The notes under the pieces were generated by a model. The model did not search any database. It had not been told where the DNA came from and saw only the letters and a program-made list of their open reading frames with translations. From UBA6544 sp038131165 (GTDB lineage: Bacteria; Pseudomonadota; Alphaproteobacteria; UBA8366), in assembly GCA_038131165.1 (NCBI GenBank), contig JAYPOZ010000012.1, forward strand, positions 1 to 64,000: 64,000 bases of DNA, written 5' to 3'. Within the stretch, counting starts at the first letter, position 1; every line of letters begins with the position of its first letter. The position numbers were made by a program, and so were the translations under genes. Positions 1 to 7,940 of the stretch are shown here, piece by piece.

Positions 1-2
1 CG

Positions 3-1328
3 CAATCGATCGATCCCTCGCTCTCCATGTTCGGCATACAGGAGGGGGATGACATATCGGAGGACTGTCTCACCCTGAACGTCTGGACGCCGGCTTCCGC
101 GAGGGACGAAAAGCGCCCGGTGATGGTCTGGATTCACGGCGGCGGGTTCCGCACCGGCCACGGCGCGCATCCGATGTACAACGGGGTGCGGCTTGCGGAG
201 AAGGGCGTCGTCGTCGTCACCGTCAATTACCGGCTCAACGTCTTCGGCGGCTTCGCGCATCCGCTGCTGACGGCGGAGTCCGGCCATGGCGCCTCCGGCA
301 ACTACGCGCTGATGGACCAGATCGCGGCGCTGGAATGGGTGCGCGACAACATCTCCGCCTTCGGCGGCGATCCGGGCAACGTCACGATCTTCGGCGAATC
401 CGCGGGCGGGCGGAGCGTCTCGCTGCTGATGCTCTCGCCGCTCGCCCGGGACCTATTTCACAAGGGCATCTGCCAAAGCGGCGCGCTCCGCGACACCGGG
501 GGCACGCTGGCGGAGCGCGAACGCCAAGGCGTCGCGGTCGCCGAGGCTTTGGGCTGCAAGACGCTCGATGCGTTGAGGGCAGCGAAGTGGCAAGACCTCG
601 CCGAGGCCGTCGACTTCGACAGCAACCCCTTCGTCGACGGCTGGGTCGTGCCTGACACCCCGGAGAAGCTCTACGCCGAGGGAAAGGTTCACGACAAGCC
701 GCTGCTCGTGGGCACAAACGCCCACGAAGCCGGTCTCTTCGCCATGCGGCTGAAGACGCCCGTCGATACGGCCGCGAAGTTCAAGGCCATCGTGGAACGC
801 GAATTCGGCGCCGCCGCCGCGCGCGTTCTGGCCGTCTACAAGGTCGCCGAAGATGCCGATGCGCAAGGTGCCTGGAACGATCTGCGGACGGACATGTGGT
901 TTACCCAGCCGGCCCGGAAACAGGCCCGCTGGCTCGAAGCCGCCGGCCGGAGCCCTCATCTCTACTGCCTCTCCCGCATTCCGCCCTGGCGGGGCGGCCG
1001 CGCGATGGGCGCGCATCACGGCGCCGAAATTCCGTATGTCTTCGGCGGCGGAATCCGCTGCGGCGCCTTCAACCCCGATGGCGCCGACGACCCGGCCGAC
1101 CGAAACCTGAGCGACGCGATAATGAGCTATTGGGTGAATTTCGCGGCGACCGGCGATCCGAACGGCGACGGCTTGCCGGAATGGCGGCCCTACGCCTCAA
1201 AAGGCGAGCCCTATATGGATTTCGGCGACACCGCCGCGCCCGGCACCGGGCTCTACCGCGAGCGGCTCGATGTTCTGGAAGCCGCGCTCGAGCATCATTC
1301 CGGTATTTCCAACATCTACGGAGATTGA
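3..1328 (+). CDS. Type B carboxylesterase (5' end outside window)
   Basis: Carboxylesterase/lipase of the type B alpha/beta-hydrolase family, hydrolysing an ester of unknown identity. The frame is open to the window edge and the visible protein begins just before the conserved EDCLTLNVW block, so roughly the first 60-90 residues are missing; the first visible ATG is internal. The oxyanion-hole segment HGGGF, the nucleophile elbow GESAGG (Ser near visible residue 125), an acidic residue in GTNAHEAG (near 234) and the histidine region AHHGAEIPYVFG (near 330) are all present, so the triad looks intact. A type III CoA-transferase starts 9 bases downstream on the same strand, suggesting co-transcription and that the released acid may be activated as a CoA thioester. 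The substrate cannot be inferred. Confidence 0.9.
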   Translation, partial: QSIDPSLSMFGIQEGDDISEDCLTLNVWTPASARDEKRPVMVWIHGGGFRTGHGAHPMYNGVRLAEKGVVVVTVNYRLNVFGGFAHPLLTAESGHGASGNYALMDQIAALEWVRDNISAFGGDPGNVTIFGESAGGRSVSLLMLSPLARDLFHKGICQSGALRDTGGTLAERERQGVAVAEALGCKTLDALRAAKWQDLAEAVDFDSNPFVDGWVVPDTPEKLYAEGKVHDKPLLVGTNAHEAGLFAMRLKTPVDTAAKFKAIVEREFGAAAARVLAVYKVAEDADAQGAWNDLRTDMWFTQPARKQARWLEAAGRSPHLYCLSRIPPWRGGRAMGAHHGAEIPYVFGGGIRCGAFNPDGADDPADRNLSDAIMSYWVNFAATGDPNGDGLPEWRPYASKGEPYMDFGDTAAPGTGLYRERLDVLEAALEHHSGISNIYGD

Positions 1329-1337
1329 TCGAATCCC

Positions 1338-2546
1338 ATGGCCAAAGCTTTCGAAGGCGTCCGTATCGTCGATTTCACGCAGGTCCTCTGCGGCCCGATG
1401 GCGACGGCGCAACTGGCGCTGCTCGGCGCGGATGTGATCAAGATCGAGCAACCCGGAACCGGCGACCAGATGCGCATGCTCTCGGCCCGCGGCGTCTGGG
1501 CCGAGCATAAATCCGGCCCCGCCTTCATGGGGGTAAATTACGGCAAACGCTCAATCACCATCGACCTGAAATCGCCGGAGGCCAAGGAAATCATCGGCCG
1601 CATGGTCAAGGGCGCCAACGCCATCGCCGAGAACTTCAAACCCGGCGTCCTCAACCGGCTCGGGTTCGATTACGACTGGGCGCGCGGCATCCAGCCGGAC
1701 ATCGTCTACTGCGCCATTTCCGGTTTCGGACAGGAAGGACCGATGCGGGGCGCGGGCGCCTATGACGGCGCGGTGCAGGCGGTCTCGGGCATGATGACGG
1801 CCACCGGCACGCCGGAGACCGGCCCCTTGCGGGTGGGCTTCCCCGTCGCCGACATGACGACCGGCATGAACGCCGCCTTCGCGCTCTCCAGCGCGCTCTA
1901 CCGCCAGAAGGCGACGGGCCAGGGCCAGTACCTCGACCTCTCGATGACGGATGCGGTGCTTTCGCTGATGAACTACACGGTCAGCCGCCACACCGTCGCC
2001 GGAGACGAGCCGGAATTGCTCGGCAACAACTCCCCCACCTTTCAGGGCACCTCGGGGGTCTTCCCGACCAAGGACGGCTTTCTCAATGTCTCGGTCTTCA
2101 CGGACAAGATGGCGCTGCGCCTCTGCGAGGCCCTCGGCCATCCCGAATGGAAGGACGAGCCGCGCTGGAATTCCGGCAAGGGCCGCACGGACGACATGGA
2201 CATCATCCAGGAGATCCTCACCGAAACCCTGTCGCGGAAAACGACGGCGGAATGGCTGCCCATCATGGAAGCGACGGGCGTTCCGGTGGCGCCCGTGAAC
2301 ACGCTGCGCGAGGCGCTGCACAGCGAACAGACCAAGCAACGGGGATTTCTCATCGACGTGCCCTCGCCGACCGGAATCGACGAAGGGACACTGCGCCTGC
2401 CGGGGACGTCCTTCATCGCCTCGGAAGATTCGCCCGGCACCGAACGCGCCGCGCCGCGGCTTGGCGAACATACGGACGAAATTCTCGGCGAATTCGGGTA
2501 CAGCGCGGCCGAAATCGCCGCGTTCCACGACCGCGGCGTGGTGTGA
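1338..2546 (+). CDS. CaiB/BaiF family type III CoA-transferase
   Basis: Family III CoA-transferase of 402 residues, the usual size, moving CoA between carboxylic acids through an aspartyl-CoA thioester intermediate. The start GVRIVDFTQVLCGPMATAQL, the block LLGADVIKIEQPGTGDQMR and FKPGVLNRLGFDY are the typical N-terminal signatures; YDGAVQAVSGMM follows at about residue 140, where the catalytic Asp of this family lies (the D in YDGAVQ). It sits 9 bases after the carboxylesterase and is probably translated from the same message. Two further type III CoA-transferases occur in this window (8796 and 50327), so family membership does not define its acyl group. Confidence 0.93.
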   Translation: MAKAFEGVRIVDFTQVLCGPMATAQLALLGADVIKIEQPGTGDQMRMLSARGVWAEHKSGPAFMGVNYGKRSITIDLKSPEAKEIIGRMVKGANAIAENFKPGVLNRLGFDYDWARGIQPDIVYCAISGFGQEGPMRGAGAYDGAVQAVSGMMTATGTPETGPLRVGFPVADMTTGMNAAFALSSALYRQKATGQGQYLDLSMTDAVLSLMNYTVSRHTVAGDEPELLGNNSPTFQGTSGVFPTKDGFLNVSVFTDKMALRLCEALGHPEWKDEPRWNSGKGRTDDMDIIQEILTETLSRKTTAEWLPIMEATGVPVAPVNTLREALHSEQTKQRGFLIDVPSPTGIDEGTLRLPGTSFIASEDSPGTERAAPRLGEHTDEILGEFGYSAAEIAAFHDRGVV

Positions 2547-2628
2547 GGCGGATCAACGCGCCTTTAAGATTGCCTTCTCCCGTCTAGATAAAGTTTAAGG
2601 AACGCTTGCCGGGGAAATCGGGACCGCA

Positions 2629-3768
2629 ATGGATTTCAACCTCTTCATGTACTGCACGATCGGCCGCAGGGCCGAGCTCGAAGCCGGAATGGCGGGGCAC
2701 AATCCGGAGCTTTACCAGCGCATGCTCGCGGAAATCGCCGAGTACGCCGGCTTCGCCGACAAGGCCGGCTTCGGCGGTTTCGGACATCCGGAGCATCACC
2801 TCCAGATCGAAGGCTTCGAGATCGCCAACGATCCGACCCTGATGTCGATGTGGCTGGGCCAGCATACGGAACGGCTGAAGGTCATCACCTGCGGCTTCGT
2901 CTCGACCGCGCACAATCCGTTGCGCACGGCGGAGGCCATCGCGACCATGGACCATATGCTGGGCGGCCGGTTCGGCGTCGGCATCGTGCGGGGATACCAG
3001 GCCCGCTGGGTCGACAATTTCCGCATCCGCCCGGACCTGCAGGCGGTCGGGCCCTGGAACAAGAATTCCGAGCAAGACACCCTCAACCGCGAGTATTTCG
3101 AGGAATTCGTCGAGATCGTCGTGACCGCGCTGAAGAACGAGACCTTTTCCCATCACGGCAAGTTCTGGGATTTCCCGCCCAAGGATTTCGTGAACCCGCA
3201 CCCGCACTCGGTCTATTCGGATTACGGCCGGGGCGTGGCGCCGGACATGAAGGTCAGCGAGATCGGCATTGCCCCCCGGCCCCTGCAGCGCCCGCATCCG
3301 CAGCTCTACGGCGGCTTTACCGCCTCGATGACCACGGCGAAGTTCTGGGCGCGCTATGCGGGACGTCCCATCGTGCTTGCCGAGGACCTCGATTTCTGCC
3401 GCACGATCTGGTCCGTCTACCGCGACGAAGCGGCAACGCACGGCCACGACATCGCGGCCGGCGACGAGGCGGGCTGGGGCGGCCTGATGATCTGCTGCGA
3501 GACCGACGCCGAGGCGGAGGCCTGGTTCGAGGACATGAACTGGTTCTGGGAGAAATGGCCGATCCAGTTCGGCCAGGGCCTGCCGAAACTGCTCGTCGGC
3601 TCGCCGGACACGATTTCGCGCGAGATCGAGGCCGCCGCCAAGGCCGTGCCGATCAACGAATGTTTCCTGCTGATCCCACAAGGATTGCACACCCGCGAGC
3701 AGGTGATGAGCTCGCTCGAACTCTTCAGCGAAAAGGTCATGCCGCGGTTCTCGAACGGCGCCGGCTAG
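2629..3768 (+). CDS. LLM class flavin-dependent oxidoreductase (luciferase-like)
   Basis: Bacterial luciferase-like (LLM) TIM-barrel flavoprotein, 379 residues, longer than the 280-310-residue LLM enzymes elsewhere in the window. Visible signatures are FGGFGHPEHHLQIEGFE near the N-terminus (the E-H-H type loop of monooxygenase-like members), a barrel strand with TAHNPLRTAEAIATMDHML and GRFGVGIVRGYQARW. Members use reduced FMN or F420 to oxidise small organic molecules; no substrate can be assigned. A flavin-reductase-family gene lies convergently at 3899-4570 and could supply reduced flavin, but that is inference from proximity. It is separated from the preceding CoA-transferase by 82 bases, and its end abuts a large inverted repeat. 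Confidence 0.88.
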   Translation: MDFNLFMYCTIGRRAELEAGMAGHNPELYQRMLAEIAEYAGFADKAGFGGFGHPEHHLQIEGFEIANDPTLMSMWLGQHTERLKVITCGFVSTAHNPLRTAEAIATMDHMLGGRFGVGIVRGYQARWVDNFRIRPDLQAVGPWNKNSEQDTLNREYFEEFVEIVVTALKNETFSHHGKFWDFPPKDFVNPHPHSVYSDYGRGVAPDMKVSEIGIAPRPLQRPHPQLYGGFTASMTTAKFWARYAGRPIVLAEDLDFCRTIWSVYRDEAATHGHDIAAGDEAGWGGLMICCETDAEAEAWFEDMNWFWEKWPIQFGQGLPKLLVGSPDTISREIEAAAKAVPINECFLLIPQGLHTREQVMSSLELFSEKVMPRFSNGAG

Positions 3769-3786
3769 CCCGGTTCCATCGCACCG

Positions 3787-3882
3787 CCCCCACCCTAACC
3801 CTCCCCCACAAGGGGGGAGGGAATTAGACTGTACCATCTATTCTCTCCCCTCCCCCCTTGTGGGGGAGGGTTAGGGTGGGGG
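3787..3882. repeat. 35-bp inverted repeat with 26-base centre (REP-like, bidirectional terminator candidate)
   Basis: The arm at 3787-3821 (CCCCCACCCTAACCCTCCCC...) is repeated as its exact reverse complement at 3848-3882. Each arm can also fold on itself (CTCCCCC against GGGGGAG). The element lies between convergent genes ending at 3768 and 3899, where a long hairpin can stop or stabilise both transcripts. A degenerate copy of one arm is at 18010-18043. CCCTAACCC-type intergenic palindromes are common in proteobacterial genomes; the placement is seen directly, the function is inferred. Confidence 0.75.
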
Positions 3883-3898
3883 GAATCGTGCGATATGC

Positions 3899-4570
3899 CT
3901 AGCGCTTGCCCTTCGCCTCGCCGCCGAGGCCGGCGACCAAGTTTTCGGCCATCGGCCCGCCGATCGGCAGATCGAAGATTTCCGTCACGCTGGTATAGTC
4001 CTGATATCCCAGGCGGGCGAGCGGGCGCAGGCGGGCCACATCCAGTTTCCCGTCCGCCGTCAGGGCGTCGTCGCGGATATGCACGCCGACCACCTGCCCC
4101 ACGACCACATGGGTCGTGTTCTGATGCGCGTAGCCGGGCAGCACGAGGACCGTGTAGAGCCTGCATTCGAGATGCACCGGCGATTCCGCGACCCGCGGCG
4201 GCTTCACGAGCTGCGACGCTTCCTTCGTCACGCCGGCCGCCTCCATCTCGTCGACATCCGGCGGGAAATTCTCGGCGCTCTTCACCACCGCCTTGCGCAG
4301 GTCGTAGGTCGCGAGGTTGCAGACGAATTCGCGCGTCCGGATGATATTGGCGACCGAATCCTTCGGCGCTCCGGTGTCCGGGCGATGGCTTGCCGAGAAC
4401 ATTACATAGGGCGGATCGTAGCCGAGGTTGTTGAACTGGCTGTAGGGCGCGAGGTTCGCGTTTCCGTCCGGGTCGAGCGAGCTGATCCAGCCGATCGGGC
4501 GCGGCACCACGATCGACTTGTACGGATTGAACGGCAATCCGTGATCGTTCTTTTCGGTATCGTAAAACAT
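3899..4570 (-). CDS. Flavin reductase-like (FMN-binding split barrel) protein
   Basis: A 223-residue protein of the flavin reductase-like/DIM6-NTAB family, which binds FMN in a split beta-barrel and in many members reduces flavin with NAD(P)H for a partner monooxygenase. The N-terminal run VVPRPIGWISSLDPDGNAN, then NLAPYSQFN and PPYVMFS, is the standard signature of this group. A partner could be one of the seven LLM or other flavin oxygenases in the window, the nearest being 2629-3768. Stand-alone members with other roles also exist. The same strand continues upstream with the dienelactone hydrolase, 142 bases away. Confidence 0.87.
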   Translation of the reverse strand: MFYDTEKNDHGLPFNPYKSIVVPRPIGWISSLDPDGNANLAPYSQFNNLGYDPPYVMFSASHRPDTGAPKDSVANIIRTREFVCNLATYDLRKAVVKSAENFPPDVDEMEAAGVTKEASQLVKPPRVAESPVHLECRLYTVLVLPGYAHQNTTHVVVGQVVGVHIRDDALTADGKLDVARLRPLARLGYQDYTSVTEIFDLPIGGPMAENLVAGLGGEAKGKR

Positions 4571-4667
4571 GCGCCGCAGGGACCGTTTCTTGGTTTCTTC
4601 AGGACGGAACCCTACGGTATTCGCGCGGAGGGCACAAACAATGTCCGGATTTTAGTGCACCAGCGCC

Positions 4668-4686
4668 CCGCGACGCGAGGTCGCGG
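4668..4686 (-). terminator. Perfect hairpin downstream of the dienelactone hydrolase gene
   Basis: CCGCGAC and GTCGCGG form a 7-bp stem with a 5-base loop 27 bases past the stop of the minus-strand gene ending at 4713. No U-run follows on the minus strand, so this is not a classical intrinsic terminator; it could be a 3'-end stabilising or factor-dependent element. The rest of 4571-4712 shows nothing else I can support. Confidence 0.3.
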
Positions 4687-4712
4687 CGCGGGACGCCGGG
4701 ATCCGGGCGACG

Positions 4713-5459
4713 TTACTTGCCCTTCTTCAGATTCCGCTTCCAGAGCGCGAAAATCGCGTCCCAGGCCTCCTCGGAGGCGACCGGATGATAGGGGTCGCGC
4801 TCGGAGAACTGGAAGCCGTGGACGGTGCCCTTGTAGACCTTCACCGTCGCCTTGCATTTGGAGCCCTTGAGCGCCTTCTTCAGGTTGACCACGTCCTCGT
4901 CCGGCACCGCGTGATCGACCTCGGCGAAATTGAACAGCATCTCGCCCTTGATGTCGTTCAGGCGCAGGTGCGGCGAATCCTCCTTGTCGGTGACGATGCC
5001 GACCCCGTACATGGAGGCCGCGGCCGCGATCCGCGTCGGGTAGCGCGCCGCCACCGTGGTCACGTATTGGCCGCTCATGCAATGGCCGACGATCCCGATC
5101 GGTCCGTTCGCGCATTGATCCTGCCCGTCCATCCAGGCGATCCAGCCGCCGGTATCCTCCGCCACCCGCTCGTTCGTCAGGTGGCGCATCGCCGCCATGA
5201 TCACCGCCGACATGCCCTCGTCGCGGCGCGGAATATCGAAATGGCAGGTGCCGAGGCGGTAGTACATGTCCGGCAGCAGCACGAAATACCCCTGTTTGGC
5301 GATGCGCCGCGCCATGTTCTCCAGCTCGGTGCGGTAGCCGGGCGCATCCATGTAGAAGATGATCCCGGGATAGACCCCGCCGTCGTCCGGGCAGACGGCA
5401 AAGGACGGGCAAGGCCCGTATTTCGTGGTGACGTCGACATATTGTTCGTTGAGGGCCAT
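4713..5459 (-). CDS. Dienelactone hydrolase family protein
   Basis: Alpha/beta hydrolase of the dienelactone hydrolase family, 248 residues, the usual length. The nucleophile elbow reads G-H-C-M-S-G with Cys127, the cysteine nucleophile typical of carboxymethylenebutenolidase; FAEVDHAVPDED supplies the acid region and VHGFQF the catalytic His. True family members open dienelactones from chlorocatechol degradation, but most genomic homologues act on unknown lactones or esters. The AAGGAGACAGCACCC leader supports the ATG at 5459. It is transcribed away from a GST gene, with a palindromic operator candidate in the shared 122-base intergenic region. Confidence 0.9.
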   Translation of the reverse strand: MALNEQYVDVTTKYGPCPSFAVCPDDGGVYPGIIFYMDAPGYRTELENMARRIAKQGYFVLLPDMYYRLGTCHFDIPRRDEGMSAVIMAAMRHLTNERVAEDTGGWIAWMDGQDQCANGPIGIVGHCMSGQYVTTVAARYPTRIAAAASMYGVGIVTDKEDSPHLRLNDIKGEMLFNFAEVDHAVPDEDVVNLKKALKGSKCKATVKVYKGTVHGFQFSERDPYHPVASEEAWDAIFALWKRNLKKGK

Positions 5460-5498
5460 GGGTGCTGTCTCCTTGACTCGATGACTCGGATATAAATG

Positions 5499-5514
5499 TT
5501 AGGATATGACCTAA
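5499..5514. promoter_or_regulatory. Operator-like palindrome TTAGG-N6-CCTAA between dienelactone hydrolase and GST genes
   Basis: A perfect inverted repeat TTAGG-ATATGA-CCTAA sits in the divergent promoter region. Its right half with flanks (ATGACCTAAG) recurs as ATAACCTAAA at 5557-5566, 17 bases before the GST start. A palindrome plus a same-orientation half-site is a common arrangement for a dimeric regulator controlling both genes. No regulator gene is adjacent, so the binding protein is unknown. Confidence 0.45.
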
Positions 5515-5581
5515 GTGCGCCCCCGCGATTGACCACCTCTGCAGAGAATCGGGGCATAACCTAAATACAGGACGCCATATC

Positions 5582-6214
5582 ATGCTGAAAATCTACCACT
5601 CTCCCGGAACACGGGGCTTTCGCGTCATCTGGGTGTGCGAGGAACTCTCCGTCCCTTACGAGATCGTGCCGGTGAATTTCGCCGCCGAGTACCGCGCGAC
5701 GCCGGAATGGCGCGCGCTGAACCCGGTCGGCAAGGTGCCGGTAATGGTCGACGGCGAGACGACCATGTTCGAGTCCTGCGCCATGATGCAGTACGTCCTG
5801 GACCGCTACGGCGACGGGCGGCTGCAACCGGCCAAGGACGACCCGACCTACGCGCATTTTCTGCAATGGTGCTGGTTCGCGGAGGCGACCCTCGCCCGGC
5901 CGCTCGGCGAGATCGTCAACCACCGACGCGAATTCAAACCGGAACTCGACGCCGTCGTCGCGGAAATGAAAAGCCGGGCCACGTCCTGCATCGCGGCCCT
6001 CGACGCGGCGGTTGCGGGCCGGTCCTATCTGCTGGGCGAGACGATGAGCGCCGCCGACCTGAGCATCTGCTACGCCATGCGCGGCTACCGCCGCATGGTG
6101 ACCGAGACACTGCCCCCGACCCTGCAGGCCTATTTCGACCGGGTGACGGCGCTGCCGTCCTACGCCGCGACCGTCGCGGCGGATGCGGCGACGGCCGAAC
6201 GGCTGAAGGGCTGA
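5582..6214 (+). CDS. Glutathione S-transferase family protein
   Basis: A 210-residue protein with the two-domain GST plan: an N-terminal thioredoxin-like half (GTRGFRVIWVCEELSVPYE, then NPVGKVPVMVDGE and the glutathione-gamma-glutamyl contact ES in MFESCAMMQY) and an all-helical C-terminal half with the MSAADLSICYAMRG motif. It should conjugate or isomerise an electrophile with glutathione; GSTs near aromatic degradation genes often handle maleyl- or dehalogenation intermediates, but no specific role is shown. It is divergent from the dienelactone hydrolase gene and shares the TTAGG-N6-CCTAA operator region. Confidence 0.88.
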   Translation: MLKIYHSPGTRGFRVIWVCEELSVPYEIVPVNFAAEYRATPEWRALNPVGKVPVMVDGETTMFESCAMMQYVLDRYGDGRLQPAKDDPTYAHFLQWCWFAEATLARPLGEIVNHRREFKPELDAVVAEMKSRATSCIAALDAAVAGRSYLLGETMSAADLSICYAMRGYRRMVTETLPPTLQAYFDRVTALPSYAATVAADAATAERLKG

Positions 6215-6241
6215 CGCCGCCCGAGGGGCTTCAGTCCGGTG

Positions 6242-6270
6242 GTGACAAATTGTCTAATTTGTGTTATGCT
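6242..6270 (+). promoter_or_regulatory. Sigma70-like promoter with embedded palindrome, in a convergent intergenic region
   Basis: GTGACA (6242-6247) and TATGCT (6265-6270) are separated by exactly 17 bases, close to the -35/-10 consensus. The spacer region carries an inverted repeat ACAAAT-TGTCTA-ATTTGT (6245-6262), well placed for a repressor. The upstream gene ends at 6214 on the same strand and the next gene runs the other way, so a promoter here would drive neither annotated gene. That is the main reason to propose an independent RNA. Confidence 0.45.
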
Positions 6271-6442
6271 CCCACCCGTTCTTTGACATCGTGAACCTTT
6301 ATCAAGGGCCGGCGGGAGTCCTCCCCGACGGCATCAGCGGTATGCTATTACCGCGATTGGCGGGCGCATGGGGCCGTTCCCCGAAAAATGCTAATAGGGC
6401 GACAGCGCTCTCCCGTCATCGGCTCGGCACCGGGCGGGTGGG
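6271..6442 (+). ncRNA. Candidate structured small RNA between convergent genes
   Basis: No credible protein is encoded here. Directly after the promoter comes GTTCTTTGACATCGTGAA (6279-6296), similar to the boxA-type leader of alphaproteobacterial rRNA operons. Successive hairpins follow: GCCG-x-CGGG against CCCG-x-CGGC (6308-6332), a perfect GCGGTA-loop-TACCGC (6338-6355) and GCAT/GGGG against CCCC/ATGC (6366-6391). CCCACCCG (6271-6278) is complementary to CGGGTGGG (6435-6442), which could close the whole molecule, although a start near 6277 would leave out most of that 5' strand. I do not recognise an RNA family. No U-tract terminator is visible. Confidence 0.3.
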
Positions 6443-6472
6443 CCTCCGCGCGCCACCGAACGGGGCCGAACG

Positions 6473-7255
6473 CTATCCGCGCAAGAACGGCTGTACCAGT
6501 TCCAGGAACAGCTCCGGGGTCTGCACGGCCATGAAGTGGCCGGTTTCGGCCTCGATATAGGTCGCGCCGGGGATCGAGTCCGCGACCGCCTTGGCGGTCT
6601 CCGGCGGGCGGACGGCATCGTGGATTCCGCCGATCACCAGGGTCGGGCATGTCACCCGGTCGCCCTCTTCCGTCAGGTTGATGGTGCCCAGCATGCGGTT
6701 GATCGAGGCGAAGCCGTAGGGGTCGTTGGCGAGCCAGCGGCAGCGGTATTTGGCGAATTTCGCGGCGTCCTTGCGGAAGATGTCCGGATAGGAGCGCCCG
6801 AGACTGGCCTCGACCGAGGCGCGCATACCGCTCTCCTCCACCAGCTTCGCGCGGTCTTCGTATTGAGCGCGGCGGTCGGCGGTGGTGCCGGTCGCGGGGC
6901 TGGTCAGGACGAGCCGGTCGACCCGCTCCGGATAGGCCATCGCATAGGCCATGGCGATCCCCGCCCCCATTGCGGTCCCGGCCACATGGCACGGCCCGTT
7001 CATGCCGACGGCGGATGTCAGCGCCGCGATATCGCCGGTCATGTCGTCGATGTCGAGCGTGCCCTTGGATTTCTCCGAGAGGCCGAAGCCGCGCTGGTCG
7101 TAGCGCAGCACCCGGTACTCTTTCTCCAGCGCGGGGAGCACATCGTCCCAGCTCTCCAGGGCGCCGCCCAACTCGTGCACCAGCACGAGGTTCTTGGCCC
7201 CCCCGCCCGTGACCGCGTAGCGCAGCGCCACGCCATTGACTTCCATCCAGTTCAT
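6473..7255 (-). CDS. Alpha/beta hydrolase, enol-lactonase-like, with Ala in place of the nucleophile
   Basis: A 260-residue alpha/beta hydrolase resembling 3-oxoadipate enol-lactonase (PcaD). HELGGALESWDDVLP gives the oxyanion-side loop, YDQRGFGLSEK follows, and the acid (GGIHDAVRPPE) and His (ETGHFMAV) regions are present. The nucleophile elbow, normally GxSxG, reads G93-T-A95-M-G97, so the serine codon has become GCA. The protein may be inactive as a hydrolase, may use another chemistry, or the base may be an error. It lies 11 bases downstream of the CoA-transferase B gene, the arrangement expected for pcaIJ-pcaD of the beta-ketoadipate pathway, so the context suggests lactone hydrolysis even though the key residue is missing. 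Confidence 0.85.
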   Translation of the reverse strand: MNWMEVNGVALRYAVTGGGAKNLVLVHELGGALESWDDVLPALEKEYRVLRYDQRGFGLSEKSKGTLDIDDMTGDIAALTSAVGMNGPCHVAGTAMGAGIAMAYAMAYPERVDRLVLTSPATGTTADRRAQYEDRAKLVEESGMRASVEASLGRSYPDIFRKDAAKFAKYRCRWLANDPYGFASINRMLGTINLTEEGDRVTCPTLVIGGIHDAVRPPETAKAVADSIPGATYIEAETGHFMAVQTPELFLELVQPFLRG

Positions 7256-7266
7256 GGTCTTTTCCT

Positions 7267-7938
7267 CTAAAGCTCAGGCGCGCTCAACACGCCGCAATCC
7301 GCCGCAAAATTCAATCTGGCGCCGCTTTTGGCCTGCAACGCCTCGCGCGACAGCCCGTCGACGATCTCCCGCACCAGGAACCCCTCCGGCGTCACGTCGA
7401 CGACCGCGAGGTCGGTGTAGACCCGGTCGACCGTGCCGACGCCGGTCAGCGGATAGCTGCAAGTCTCGACCAATCGCGGCGCCCCCTCCTTGGTCGTGTG
7501 CTGCATGGTGACGCGCACGCTCTTGGCGCCGGTGACCAGGTCCATGGCCCCGCCGACAAGCTGTCCCTTATGGGTCATCTTGGCGTCCCAATTGGCGAGA
7601 TCGCCGGTCTCCGAGACCTCGAAGCCGCCGAGCAGCGTCACGTCGAGATGCCCGCCCCGGATCATCGCGAAGGCCATCGACGAGTCGAACAGCGCCGCCC
7701 CCGGATTGAGCGTGATCTTCTGGCTGCCCGCGTCGACGAAATCGGGATCTTCCTCGTTCTCCCGCGCCACCGGGCCGACGCCGACGATGCCGTTCTCGGA
7801 ATGGAACATCAGGTCGCGGTCGGCGGGTTTGTAATTGGCGATCAAGGTCGGCATGCCGAGGCCGAGATTGACATAGGTGCCTTCCTGCAGGTCCTGCGCG
7901 GCGCGCCAGGCGATCTGATGGCGTGACAACGACTGCAT
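7267..7938 (-). CDS. CoA-transferase subunit B (3-oxoacid/3-oxoadipate type)
   Basis: Subunit B of a family I CoA-transferase, 223 residues. It carries the catalytic glutamate in the canonical FHSENGIVGVGP motif, near residue 50, and the GLGMPTLIANY stretch. With subunit A it transfers CoA from succinyl-CoA to a 3-oxoacid. I start it at the ATG at 7938, preceded by GGGAGGG in the end of subunit A, because the residues upstream in frame are a read of the subunit A gene. The stop of A and the start of B are 2 bases apart. Co-location with an enol-lactonase-like gene favours 3-oxoadipate as substrate (PcaJ-like), but acetoacetate cannot be excluded. Confidence 0.9.
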   Translation of the reverse strand: MQSLSRHQIAWRAAQDLQEGTYVNLGLGMPTLIANYKPADRDLMFHSENGIVGVGPVARENEEDPDFVDAGSQKITLNPGAALFDSSMAFAMIRGGHLDVTLLGGFEVSETGDLANWDAKMTHKGQLVGGAMDLVTGAKSVRVTMQHTTKEGAPRLVETCSYPLTGVGTVDRVYTDLAVVDVTPEGFLVREIVDGLSREALQAKSGARLNFAADCGVLSAPEL

Positions 7939-7940
7939 GA

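Noticed and set aside
6271..6442. SRP RNA, RNase P RNA, tmRNA or SAM-II-type riboswitch
   Set aside because: The hallmark sequences I know for these (for example the GGAA tetraloop context of SRP RNA or GAGGAAAGTCC of RNase P) are absent, and no gene follows for a riboswitch to control.
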